Below, one piece after another: positions 42,796-51,099 of a stretch of 64,000 bases of DNA. The notes beneath the pieces were generated by a model that was not told where the DNA came from, made no database searches, and saw only the letters and a list, made by a program, of their open reading frames with translations. A program made the position numbers and the translations under genes. Every line of letters begins with the position of its first letter. Positions within the stretch are counted from its first letter, which is position 1. This DNA comes from UBA4782 sp034429195 (GTDB lineage Bacteria > Chloroflexota > Anaerolineae > Anaerolineales > Anaerolineaceae): the NCBI GenBank assembly GCA_034429195.1, contig DAOUGQ010000018.1, forward strand, positions 1 to 64,000, given 5' to 3'.

Positions 42796-43956
42796 CTAAG
42801 GTGTATAAACAATTGTGCACATCATATTATCCAATCGCACAGTAATGGAAGGTTTCACAGCGACGTTATTGGTAAATGTCAATTGTAGGTTCTTTAAAGA
42901 AGCTGGAGGTATTTGAACATCTGCGCTGGGTGAAACATCTAATGTAAATGAAGGACTGACGCCAGTGTAATTCGTCCATAATGTAGCACTTCCTAATTGG
43001 ATCATTGTAAGTTTATTCGAAGTGCCCCAACTGATCTCGATCGAGTCGATTGAAATAGTCCATTCGTTATCTGAGTTCCACAAATCAATGTTAAATTTCT
43101 TGCCCGAAATTTTTGCTCCGGCTGCATAGAATTTGTAGCAGTTTGGCGTTCTTGTTGGAGTCATCGTCTTGGTTGGTGTCGGTGTTCGTGTTGGAGTAAT
43201 CGTTCGAGTATTGGTAACTGTAACCGTATAAGTAGGCGTGCAAATTTCTGGAGGGCAGTCAGTAGATGTGGGTGTACGAGTATTGGTAGGTGTTCTGGTT
43301 AATGTGACTGTATATGTTAATGTAGGCGTAAACGTTTCAGTTACGGTAGGAGTATCAGTTGGTGTTGGACTTGGGCCAGGGGTAATGGTGCTGGTCTCAG
43401 TGGGTGTAATGGTTGGCGTGGGTGTACGAGTTGGACGGGGGGTAGGACTTGGAAGGGGAGTACCCATAACATCAACATCGATTACAATCGTGCGGGCTGC
43501 AGTTGAAACGATCGGAAATGATGGAATTCCAAGGAAAGGAATGATAGGTGCATAATCTGCGGTTACCCTTACCACGATGCGATCACTTAGCACCACAGTA
43601 GAAGGGCATGTGTCCAGCGTATCCCAGGGAATATCGTCATTGGGACCGTTATCGTAACGAATATCAACCTGGCTTGCTTCAATCCCTGCAAAGAAACCAA
43701 CCCGAAGGGCAGCAGCCTTGATACCATCGCAATCCTGATAATAGGGAACTCCAGATTCACTAATACCAATAGCGGAACCGTAGCGCGCAGCCTCTCGACT
43801 TGCTGTATAAACCGAGCTATAGATTGCCAGCAGGTGTCCAAATTCGATGACACCTAACACAAGCAATAAGAATATAGGCAGAGCTAACGCAAATTCCACA
43901 AGACTTTGCGCACGAGAACGAGGTTTACGATAGAGTTTTTGAAGCCAGTTTTTCAC
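42796..43956 (-). CDS. TadE-like protein with Thr/Pro-rich stalk and beta domain
   Basis: A 386-aa protein, GTG start with GGAG 7 nt upstream. Residues 1-60 form the TadE helix (RAQSLVEFALALPIFLLLVL), 61-165 the usual TadE ectodomain, 166-271 a Thr/Pro stalk of RTPT/TPTP units, and 272-386 a beta-rich C-terminal domain beginning CYKFYAAGAKISG that resembles a carbohydrate- or cell-surface-binding module but is not recognised. A stalked extra domain on a TadE protein is uncommon outside Anaerolineae-like genomes. First of three tad-type genes. Confidence 0.72.
   Translation of the reverse strand: MKNWLQKLYRKPRSRAQSLVEFALALPIFLLLVLGVIEFGHLLAIYSSVYTASREAARYGSAIGISESGVPYYQDCDGIKAAALRVGFFAGIEASQVDIRYDNGPNDDIPWDTLDTCPSTVVLSDRIVVRVTADYAPIIPFLGIPSFPIVSTAARTIVIDVDVMGTPLPSPTPRPTRTPTPTITPTETSTITPGPSPTPTDTPTVTETFTPTLTYTVTLTRTPTNTRTPTSTDCPPEICTPTYTVTVTNTRTITPTRTPTPTKTMTPTRTPNCYKFYAAGAKISGKKFNIDLWNSDNEWTISIDSIEISWGTSNKLTMIQLGSATLWTNYTGVSPSFTLDVSPSADVQIPPASLKNLQLTFTNNVAVKPSITVRLDNMMCTIVYTP
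43150..43470. repeat. Thr/Pro-coding minisatellite in the TadE-like gene
   Basis: Short GGTGTT/GTTGGA-type units repeat imperfectly here and encode the Thr/Pro stalk. The same style of repeat appears in the RHS relic at 6150-6440. Confidence 0.65.
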
Positions 43957-44159
43957 AATGATCTCCAGGGCAGCTTCTTTTACAGGGGTTACCCCCTGGA
44001 AAAATCTATTTGTGCTGCTTAGATATTATCACATCTGAAAGGTTTCTGTGCCTTTCAAATACGCAAAGGGAATGTTTTTGCTTTCTTTGACTTTATTCTT
44101 CTCATGTACTTTCATGATACAATCTCGCTTGATTTTATGCAACTAAACGAGGTTATTCC

Positions 44160-45956
44160 ATGAGTGATCCTATCTTAATTGCTGTTGCCTGGCCTTATGC
44201 AAACGCAGAGATTCATGTTGGAAATATTACCGGGGCATACTTGCCAGCAGATATTTTTGCCCGATATCAGAGGTTAAAAGGTCGTAAGGTTTTAATGGTC
44301 TCAGGTTCAGATTCTCATGGAACACCTATCACAGTCAGGGCTGATGCAGAAAACACAACTCCGCTGGAAGTATATAAACGTTATCATGAGACATTTCTCG
44401 ATCTATTTCAACAACTTGGATTAACATACGATCTCTTTACATGTACACATACCAGCAATCATTTTAAAGTTTCACAGGCGATGTTTTTAGCCTTAAAACA
44501 AAATGGATATTTGTATAAAGCCAGTGAACTACAGTGGTATGCTCCCAGTCAGGGACGTTTCTTACCCGACCGTTATGTAGAAGGTACCTGTTATATCTGC
44601 GGTTATGAAAATGCTCGCAGTGATCAATGCGACAAGTGCGGAAATATGCTGGATGCAGAAAAGTTGATCGATCCGCGTTCCAAGATAGATGGTAGTACAC
44701 CTGAATTGCGGAAAACTGAGCATTATTACCTGGATCTGGCAAAACTTCAAAACGAAGTAACTGATTTCATGGAAAAACGCAAGGATTACTGGCGACCAAA
44801 TGTGGTGCGCCAAAGCCTGGGACAAATACAGGCTGAAAACCTGCATGGTAGACCAATCACCCGAGACCTTGATTGGGGTATTCCCGTTCCATTGAATGAC
44901 ATGCAAGGGAAATGTCTATATGTGTGGTTTGAAGCAGTCATTGGGTATCTTTCAGCTTCGTTGGAATGGAGCCAATTGGCAAATACTCCTGATGCATGGC
45001 GAAGCTGGTGGCATAATAATGCGACAAAAGCTTATTATTTTATTGGCAAGGATAATATACCATTCCATGCGATCATCTGGCCTGCTGAGTTGATCGGAGT
45101 TGGTACAAAATTTGATGAGTTGATCAATAGTAAGCCAGCTGAAGCATTAGTTTTGCCGTATGATGTACCTGCAAATGAATTCATGAACCTCGAAGAACAG
45201 AAGATCTCGGGCAGCAGAAATTGGGCTGTATGGGGGCGTGATTTCCTAAGCCGGTATGACCCTGATCCATTAAGGTATTATCTTACAGTGAACATGCCAG
45301 AAAGCAAGGACACTGATTGGGATTGGGAAGACTTTTATAAACGAAATAACGACGAACTGGTTGCGACCTGGGGGAATTTAGTGAATAGAGTTTTATCATT
45401 CACTTACAAACATTGGGAAGGGCAGGTACCTGAACCTGGAATATTGACCGATCTGGATAGAACCCTTCTGGATACTGTTGAAGCCGGTTTTCAAAAGGTC
45501 AGTGATGAAATGGAGAGTGTCCATTTGCGATCAGCTCTTGGTGAAGCGATGGCATTAGCCACTGAGGTCAACCGTTATCTGGATATCACTGCCCCTTGGC
45601 AAGCTGTAAAAACTGATAAAGCTGGTGCCGGTCGATCCATTTTTGTCGCAATCAATGCAATTAATATGATAAAGATCATGCTTGCCCCATTTTTACCTTT
45701 CACCAGCCAAAAAGTGCACGAATTTCTTGGTTTTGATGGAACCCTTTTTGGCAGCCAAAGCGTTGAAACTGTAACTGATGGATTGGGAGAACATAATGTC
45801 TTGAAGTATCATCCTGAAAACGCTGTTGGCACCTGGGCTCGTATTCAGGTTGAACCGGGCAAGAAATTACGCCAGCCCCAACCGCTATTCAGAAAACTGG
45901 AATCAAAGATCATCGAAGAAGAACGGGCAAAACTCGGAAAATCTCTCTCTTCTTGA
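44160..45956 (+). CDS. metG: methionyl-tRNA synthetase
   Basis: Charges tRNA-Met with methionine. The 598-aa protein carries the class Ia HIGH-equivalent EIHVGNITGAYLPADI, a zinc knuckle CYICGYENARSDQCDKC, and a KMSKS-equivalent KISGSRNW. It ends without the C-terminal tRNA-binding domain found in some longer forms. GAGG precedes the ATG. Divergent from the tad genes; followed by a terminator. Confidence 0.95.
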   Translation: MSDPILIAVAWPYANAEIHVGNITGAYLPADIFARYQRLKGRKVLMVSGSDSHGTPITVRADAENTTPLEVYKRYHETFLDLFQQLGLTYDLFTCTHTSNHFKVSQAMFLALKQNGYLYKASELQWYAPSQGRFLPDRYVEGTCYICGYENARSDQCDKCGNMLDAEKLIDPRSKIDGSTPELRKTEHYYLDLAKLQNEVTDFMEKRKDYWRPNVVRQSLGQIQAENLHGRPITRDLDWGIPVPLNDMQGKCLYVWFEAVIGYLSASLEWSQLANTPDAWRSWWHNNATKAYYFIGKDNIPFHAIIWPAELIGVGTKFDELINSKPAEALVLPYDVPANEFMNLEEQKISGSRNWAVWGRDFLSRYDPDPLRYYLTVNMPESKDTDWDWEDFYKRNNDELVATWGNLVNRVLSFTYKHWEGQVPEPGILTDLDRTLLDTVEAGFQKVSDEMESVHLRSALGEAMALATEVNRYLDITAPWQAVKTDKAGAGRSIFVAINAINMIKIMLAPFLPFTSQKVHEFLGFDGTLFGSQSVETVTDGLGEHNVLKYHPENAVGTWARIQVEPGKKLRQPQPLFRKLESKIIEEERAKLGKSLSS

Positions 45957-45971
45957 TCACCTTGTCTCTTA

Positions 45972-46022
45972 AATTTAGTTAACTAAATTAGCTTTTTACC
46001 GAATAAGTGAAAAGCTAATTTT
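45972..46022 (+). terminator. terminator and palindrome after metG
   Basis: AATTAGCTTTT (45986-45996) pairs with AAAAGCTAATT (46010-46020), followed by T residues. Just before it lies an 18-bp perfect palindrome AATTTAGTTAACTAAATT (45972-45989), overlapping the terminator stem. Confidence 0.7.
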
Positions 46023-46112
46023 GTTACTGCCACGGTTTTCATGACACACAGAAAATCTACATATAATTTCTTTTTTTTCCATTACAATAGAATTATTGGA
46101 GGAGAAATCTCG

Positions 46113-47129
46113 ATGGAAATTATTTTGTCAGCGATTGCTGCCGGTGGTCTTGTCGGAGCTTCAGACCAGTATTTGTGTCTTCTCATCGTCGCAATTGCAT
46201 CGAAAACAGGGCTGATCCAATTGGCAGGGCCAATGGGGTTCTTGTCATCCTGGTGGTTTATCACCTTTTCAGCCATATTCTGGTTAATATCCATTGCCCC
46301 TGCTTATGCTTCATTACTCACCCCTGGTGTTATGAATGTGATCAACGCCATTCATAAATTCTTATCCGGTTTTTTGGTACCATTTTCTTCAGCTCTTGTC
46401 GCTTTAGCATCAGTGGGAGTGATCACATCTCTCAACCCTGAACTCCAAACGATGCTCGACTCACTTCGTATTTTTAATCCCGATGGAGGGATTGGAGCTG
46501 TAGGTTGGGCGGTATCGGGGGCAAGTGCTCTGGTGGCTCTCTCTGTGACTGGAATAAAAGCATTAACTAAACCTATGTTGAGCGCTGCTACAGGCACCAC
46601 AGGTCATCTATCAGCACCTATATCTATTACGATCGAGAATTTATTGTCGATCCTTCTTATGGCGGGTGCATACCTTCTCACTAAAGTGGATCCATGGTTA
46701 CTGATCGTTCTACTGGCGGTGGTCATCATTCTTTCGATCATCCTCTTTATCTATGCAATTTACCAGATGGTTCGACTTAAAAGAGGAATTGGTAAAGTAC
46801 TTTATCTGGCTCAAACGAATCCAAAAGCTGGTCTGGCAGTTGTGGCAGAATTTTTTGTATGGGGTGTTGGCTGGCTGGCATGGAAAGGTTGGGGGCGTGG
46901 TGTTCTGATGATCTTGCTTTGGGTATTATGGGTGGCTTTCTTTATATCCATTCAAGGCATCGTGATTATGATATTCTCTTTTATTGCACCCGCAATACCT
47001 TTTATCTCTTTTGCAGCTGGTGCCATCATGGTGATCATTTTCCTCGCCATTGGATTTGGGACATCAGGTGCTTTATTGAAGTTTGTGGAGAGCCAACTGA
47101 AAGCGTCTGTTCCTGTTGTAACAAAGTAA
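46113..47129 (+). CDS. DUF4126-type membrane protein
   Basis: A 338-aa integral membrane protein with about eight predicted helices. Residues 1-185 resemble DUF4126 (EIILSAIAAGGLVGASDQYL, FLSSWWFITFSAIFWLISI, ATGTTGHLSAPI). The last third adds four more helices and is unlike the usual family length. ATG at 46113 has GGAGGAG 11-14 nt upstream; an earlier ATG at 46041 has none. Function unknown. Confidence 0.75.
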   Translation: MEIILSAIAAGGLVGASDQYLCLLIVAIASKTGLIQLAGPMGFLSSWWFITFSAIFWLISIAPAYASLLTPGVMNVINAIHKFLSGFLVPFSSALVALASVGVITSLNPELQTMLDSLRIFNPDGGIGAVGWAVSGASALVALSVTGIKALTKPMLSAATGTTGHLSAPISITIENLLSILLMAGAYLLTKVDPWLLIVLLAVVIILSIILFIYAIYQMVRLKRGIGKVLYLAQTNPKAGLAVVAEFFVWGVGWLAWKGWGRGVLMILLWVLWVAFFISIQGIVIMIFSFIAPAIPFISFAAGAIMVIIFLAIGFGTSGALLKFVESQLKASVPVVTK

Positions 47130-47184
47130 AAATCGAATGAATAAATTCTCTCCTGTATAAACGACAAATATTTCTTATTGTCTA

Positions 47185-47228
47185 TAGGTAAAATAAAGTC
47201 CCCTGGACTGGGGACTTTATTTTACCTA
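47185..47228. terminator. strong bidirectional terminator
   Basis: A 19-bp perfect stem (47185-47203 with 47210-47228) around a 6-nt loop, with A and T runs on both flanks, between the convergent DUF4126 and CDP-alcohol transferase genes. Confidence 0.9.
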
Positions 47229-47996
47229 TTAGTTATTTGAGATTTGGGTGCTGGATTGTTCTAATTTTTTCTGTTTTGCCTTTTTTACTTTTTTTACTCG
47301 GTTCGCTTCATCTTGCTTTGATAATTCGCTTGCCTGCATCAGCATGACCACAACAAAACCACAGGAAAGTAGTGCAGCAATAAAACCAGCTACCATATCA
47401 TATAGTGTAAAGGTTCCGAAAGGCAGAGTAAATTGTGGGTTTCCAGAGAAAAACACAATTGCATTTGCAATAATAGCAATTAAGCGCATTTCGGTAGGGC
47501 CTAATTTAAGGTAAGAAATGCGAAAAATACCTTTTACATAGGTCAAGATATATACCAGAATTGAAAATAACAAATAACCGATCAATGCTAAACAGGCAAT
47601 ATCAAATCTTACGTATGGAGATAATCCAATGCCCAAAAATACCAGAACTTCGCTTAGGGCATCAACCGTATGATCGACAAAGAAACCATATCGGGGCCTT
47701 TCAATATGACGATGTCGAGCAAGTGTGCCATCAAGGCTATCTCCAAACCAGTTTAATATGAAGCCAAAACTAGCCAGCCAGAGAAATGCTGGATTCTGGT
47801 TTGTTAGGATATAACTAACGAAAATTATTACCGTAGCAAAAAAACCGATCGTAGTTAGAGTATCTGGTGTGACCCATTCGGGCATTTTCTTTGCCATCCA
47901 CGCAAGAGCAGGCCTTTCAAGTGGACCAAGCATGATGTTATTGACGCGCTCTGCGTCTTTTTCGACAGGTTTCTTAGAAAGTTCTGGTTGTGTCAT
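47229..47996 (-). CDS. CDP-alcohol phosphatidyltransferase
   Basis: Membrane enzyme that replaces CMP of a CDP-lipid by an alcohol. The 255-aa protein has the family catalytic motif spread over DSLDGTLARHRHIERP, RYGFFVDHTVD (D-x2-D-G-x2-A-R-x9-G-x3-D-x3-D). Six helices are predicted and the C-terminus is very basic. The alcohol (inositol, glycerol phosphate or other) is not predictable. It is the last gene of an operon with a lipid acyltransferase and a lipid glycosyltransferase, which resembles in layout glycolipid operons such as those of phosphatidylinositol mannosides. Confidence 0.88.
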   Translation of the reverse strand: MTQPELSKKPVEKDAERVNNIMLGPLERPALAWMAKKMPEWVTPDTLTTIGFFATVIIFVSYILTNQNPAFLWLASFGFILNWFGDSLDGTLARHRHIERPRYGFFVDHTVDALSEVLVFLGIGLSPYVRFDIACLALIGYLLFSILVYILTYVKGIFRISYLKLGPTEMRLIAIIANAIVFFSGNPQFTLPFGTFTLYDMVAGFIAALLSCGFVVVMLMQASELSKQDEANRVKKVKKAKQKKLEQSSTQISNN

Positions 47997-48012
47997 TTTC
48001 GTTATCCATTTC

Positions 48013-48918
48013 CTATATATTTATTTTACCAAGAAATTGAGGCCAAACAGGGTAAAACATCGCCCATTGTTCGGGATATTGGCGAATAAATTCTTCTGCT
48101 ATCTGTAAAGCACATTCGGTGTTTTTAATCAATTCTAAAGAAAGATTAGGGTTTCTCTCTAATTCAATGGCTGGTGAAGAATAAATAGTGTACATTCCAC
48201 TTTTTTGATGAATACATGCACATACAGCAACCTGTGCATTATATTTTAAAGCCAGGCGAATTGGGGTTACAGGCAACATGGTAGGGTGAGAGAAAAAATT
48301 GACAGGATAATTTGTTGATTCCATTGGTCTATCCAGACCTGTTATAACAATTCCTCCGGATTTTAGGCGGTCTCCTGCCAATCGCAAATTCACCTGGGAC
48401 ATTGGTAGGACTTCCATGCCCGATATTTCGCGTATCTTGTTTTGCCAATGATATCCTGATGGTGGATTGGGATAAGAAAGCACAGAAAATTTCACCAGGT
48501 TCCTTACCATACACATTCCGACCAGATCAAAATTGCTCAGGTGTGGAGCTAATATTAATAACCCTCTATTTGTTCCTTCGTGTTGCTTAATAAGATTAAT
48601 TAATTCTGGTGAGAATGTCACTTTTTTTGTTATTCGGCTATAGTGATTTACATTATGATATAAGTCGTATAAGCAAATTAAATGCGATTTAAATACTGCG
48701 TATACACATTTATCCAGCTGTTCTGCATCCAAATTTTGATCATGGACCACCCACTGATTGCAGCGTACTGTGTTTACGATCTCCAGATTTTTCTGTTTAC
48801 TTACAATTCTTGCCATTAGACTGGTCAATGGATAAGCAATCACAGGGGGCAGAAGTTTGCTCAGGAAAAGTGCAGTCGCTATTCCGAAGGTGCTATTGGT
48901 AAGTGTAGTAAGGTTCAT
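48013..48918 (-). CDS. LpxL/PatA-type lipid acyltransferase
   Basis: Transfers an acyl chain to a glycolipid at the membrane. The 301-aa protein has the H-x4-D motif in LLILAPHLSNFDLVG, then GGIVITGLDRP and PVTPIRLALKYNAQVAV, as in HtrB/LpxL and the mycobacterial PIM acyltransferase. It ends IRQYPEQWAMFYPVWP, the WxxFY tail of the family. ATGA overlap with the upstream glycosyltransferase. Confidence 0.85.
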   Translation of the reverse strand: MNLTTLTNSTFGIATALFLSKLLPPVIAYPLTSLMARIVSKQKNLEIVNTVRCNQWVVHDQNLDAEQLDKCVYAVFKSHLICLYDLYHNVNHYSRITKKVTFSPELINLIKQHEGTNRGLLILAPHLSNFDLVGMCMVRNLVKFSVLSYPNPPSGYHWQNKIREISGMEVLPMSQVNLRLAGDRLKSGGIVITGLDRPMESTNYPVNFFSHPTMLPVTPIRLALKYNAQVAVCACIHQKSGMYTIYSSPAIELERNPNLSLELIKNTECALQIAEEFIRQYPEQWAMFYPVWPQFLGKINI

Positions 48919-50165
48919 TGTTTTTTAATGAAGAAACGGTCTTCTGGAATTTTTATCTTATATCGATTCAGTAACTCTAGCAGGTTCTGTTGAAATTCTG
49001 GCCGTAAAGAGGTGTTTTTTTCATATTTTACTTGTGCTGCAGAGTATAAAGTATTCGCAATGTGAATTGCTGAATCTGGTTTGCCAATAAACTTAGCATT
49101 TTGCGATTTTTCGATAAGGATTTTTCTATCATTGCTCAACCAGTGATAGAGAGTTTCAAGCACTTCAATTGGCTCCAGGGTAATTTGCCCTGCACCATGA
49201 TGTACAACATACTCTGCATTTCCTGTCTCCTGACCCGGAATAATATCTATCAGCATCATTGGAAGCCCTGCAGCCAATGACTCTGTAACTATCAAACCTC
49301 CAGCTTTTGTAATAATAAAATCAGATGCCATCATGAAATGTGGCATATTTGATACATATTCATAAATATGAGTGGGAATATGCCAATCCATTTCCATGAG
49401 TTGTTGATAAAGGACGGAATCTTTCCCCGCAACTCCAATCAATTGAAGCTTTTCGCCAAAATGGTTAATTACATTCATGGAGGCTTCGAGTTGTTCAACT
49501 CTCCTGCTGCCCACTGCCAGAATGGTGGTAAGGTCTGGATCCCAGCCCAACTCACTTCGTAATGTTTTCTTATCTTTCGATATTTGGTTGTATGCGGGAG
49601 AAACTGGAATACCGGTTATTTCGATTCGGTTCTCAGGAATCTTTGCATCCATCGCCAATTGCTTTACTTCTTCTGTTGGTACAAATAAACCATCAATATG
49701 ACGATTGAACCAGATATGATGGACAGTCGCCAGATCGGTGATAACGGTATACAAGGGGATATTGATTCGGTGAATGAATCGGACTGCAGTGAAAGGTGCC
49801 TGATAAAGCGGGTAAGTGGTCAAGATTACATCAGGTTGGTATTCCTGAATAATTTCAAACATTACATCAAACAGAAGAACAGTTAAAGCACGTTCGAATA
49901 CAGATGCTGAAAAAGTGCTATCGCTGGCTTCATATCCAACCTTATAAAGCTCAGGGATACTGCGTATTATCTTGTCATAATCTGATTGGCTTTCCCGTAA
50001 GAAGAATGGGGCTTTTCTATTATCCAGAGGATTAATGATATCGACTTGAAGTTGATTGTTATAGGTCTGTTTTAATGCATCAGACACTGCAGTGGCAGCA
50101 CTTCGATGGCCAAAACCTGCGTCAGCAGTCAAAATAAGAATTTTCTTTTTATCAGAAGATTTCAT
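48915..50165 (-). CDS. MGDG-synthase/UgtP-like glycolipid glycosyltransferase
   Basis: A 416-aa GT-B transferase of family 28. Starts ILILTADAGFGHRSAATAVSDAL (MGDG_synth domain), then DVILTTYPLYQAP, and later the donor site DFIITKAGGLIVTESLAAGLP with PGQETGNAEYV. Such enzymes add galactose or glucose to diacylglycerol. Here it is coupled to an acyltransferase (4-nt overlap) and a CDP-alcohol transferase. Confidence 0.87.
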   Translation of the reverse strand: MKSSDKKKILILTADAGFGHRSAATAVSDALKQTYNNQLQVDIINPLDNRKAPFFLRESQSDYDKIIRSIPELYKVGYEASDSTFSASVFERALTVLLFDVMFEIIQEYQPDVILTTYPLYQAPFTAVRFIHRINIPLYTVITDLATVHHIWFNRHIDGLFVPTEEVKQLAMDAKIPENRIEITGIPVSPAYNQISKDKKTLRSELGWDPDLTTILAVGSRRVEQLEASMNVINHFGEKLQLIGVAGKDSVLYQQLMEMDWHIPTHIYEYVSNMPHFMMASDFIITKAGGLIVTESLAAGLPMMLIDIIPGQETGNAEYVVHHGAGQITLEPIEVLETLYHWLSNDRKILIEKSQNAKFIGKPDSAIHIANTLYSAAQVKYEKNTSLRPEFQQNLLELLNRYKIKIPEDRFFIKKQ

Positions 50166-50206
50166 GATCGCTACCTGTTGTGATTTATTGAAATAATGTC
50201 ACAATG

Positions 50207-50449
50207 CTATATCATTTTTCTGCGAAGAAAATCCTGTTTGATAGACCATTGTTTTGAAGTGTTGTCGAAAAATAGTTCAACAACATCACCTTCATCAAGT
50301 TGGGCAAGGATAGAAAATCCTGCAATGGTTTGACTGGTACGTCCAAAATTGATGACCTGACACTCCCTTGTATCAACAAGAAATTTCCAAGGGAGATCTT
50401 TTCCATCTAAATATCGGGTACTTAGAATATTAATCGTTTGGCTTTTCAT
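50207..50449 (-). CDS. small hypothetical protein, possibly regulatory
   Basis: An 80-residue soluble protein with predicted beta strands (KFLVDTRECQVINFGRTSQ, GDVVELFFDN). I do not recognise it. It starts inside the end of cinA-C (20-nt overlap) and precedes the glycolipid operon by 41 nt, so it is likely co-transcribed with both. Confidence 0.5.
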   Translation of the reverse strand: MKSQTINILSTRYLDGKDLPWKFLVDTRECQVINFGRTSQTIAGFSILAQLDEGDVVELFFDNTSKQWSIKQDFLRRKMI

Positions 50450-50942
50450 AGCCTTCTAAATATTTTACAAGCAGTAACAATGCTTTTCTAGCTGAATATC
50501 GTTTATTTTGAATTCTATTTCCGGTACCAATAAATTGATATGCCCAATTTCCAGTAGGCGTGCTGAGCCCTATCCAGACAAGGCCAACCGGTTTTTCTGG
50601 CATACCTCCACCTGGGCCAGCAATTCCGCTTACAGATACACCCACTAACTGGTCTAAAGCAAAGAATGGTATCATGCTATTTCGCGCACCAGCAGCCATT
50701 TCCAGAACAGTCTCTCTACTTACTGCACCATGATCCATCAGGGTTTGTTTCTTAACCCCTAATAGTTTTTCTTTTGCCTCATAAGAGTATGCAACAATAC
50801 CGCTAACGAAGTATTCAGATGACCCCGGAATATTTGTGATCTTGTTGGCTATAAGCCCTCCAGTGCATGATTCAGCCAGGCAGAGCTTCAATCCTTTTTT
50901 TTGCAGTAAATTCCCGATTTTTTGCTCGATACTTATTGCCAT
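50430..50942 (-). CDS. CinA C-terminal-type nicotinamide-nucleotide amidase (PncC)
   Basis: Deamidates nicotinamide mononucleotide to nicotinate mononucleotide in pyridine-nucleotide recycling. The 170-aa protein is only the CinA C-domain: CLAESCTGGLIANKITNIPGSS, IVAYSYEAKEKLLGV, GVSVSGIAGPGGG. The catalytic Ser of ESCTGG is present. First gene of a minus-strand operon; a TATAAT-like box lies at 50961-50966. Confidence 0.9.
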   Translation of the reverse strand: MAISIEQKIGNLLQKKGLKLCLAESCTGGLIANKITNIPGSSEYFVSGIVAYSYEAKEKLLGVKKQTLMDHGAVSRETVLEMAAGARNSMIPFFALDQLVGVSVSGIAGPGGGMPEKPVGLVWIGLSTPTGNWAYQFIGTGNRIQNKRYSARKALLLLVKYLEGYEKPND

Positions 50943-51051
50943 GTTCTCTCCGATAAAATTATTATATCTCGTCCACGTTCAATTGTTCTTTTCTAAAAAA
51001 AATTCATATATTGTTCTAATGAAATGATCGATCATCACAATGCTTACTTTC

Positions 51052-51080
51052 TTGACCGGCATTTTTTGCTGTGTTATGAT
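51052..51080 (+). promoter_or_regulatory. promoter of the M23 peptidase gene
   Basis: TTGACC (51052-51057), 17-nt spacer, TATGAT (51075-51080). Start would be near 51087, just before the ATG at 51100, which rules out the longer upstream frame. Confidence 0.65.
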
Positions 51081-51099
51081 GCAAACCAAGGTAATATAT

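Noticed and set aside
43238..43555. Val/Gly-rich plus-strand frame in the TadE-like gene
   Set aside because: Antisense shadow of the Thr/Pro stalk repeat.
43983..43998. Terminator hairpin CAGGGG/CCCCTG upstream of the tad genes
   Set aside because: The stem is only six pairs and lacks a U-tract; it lies in the presumed 5' leader.
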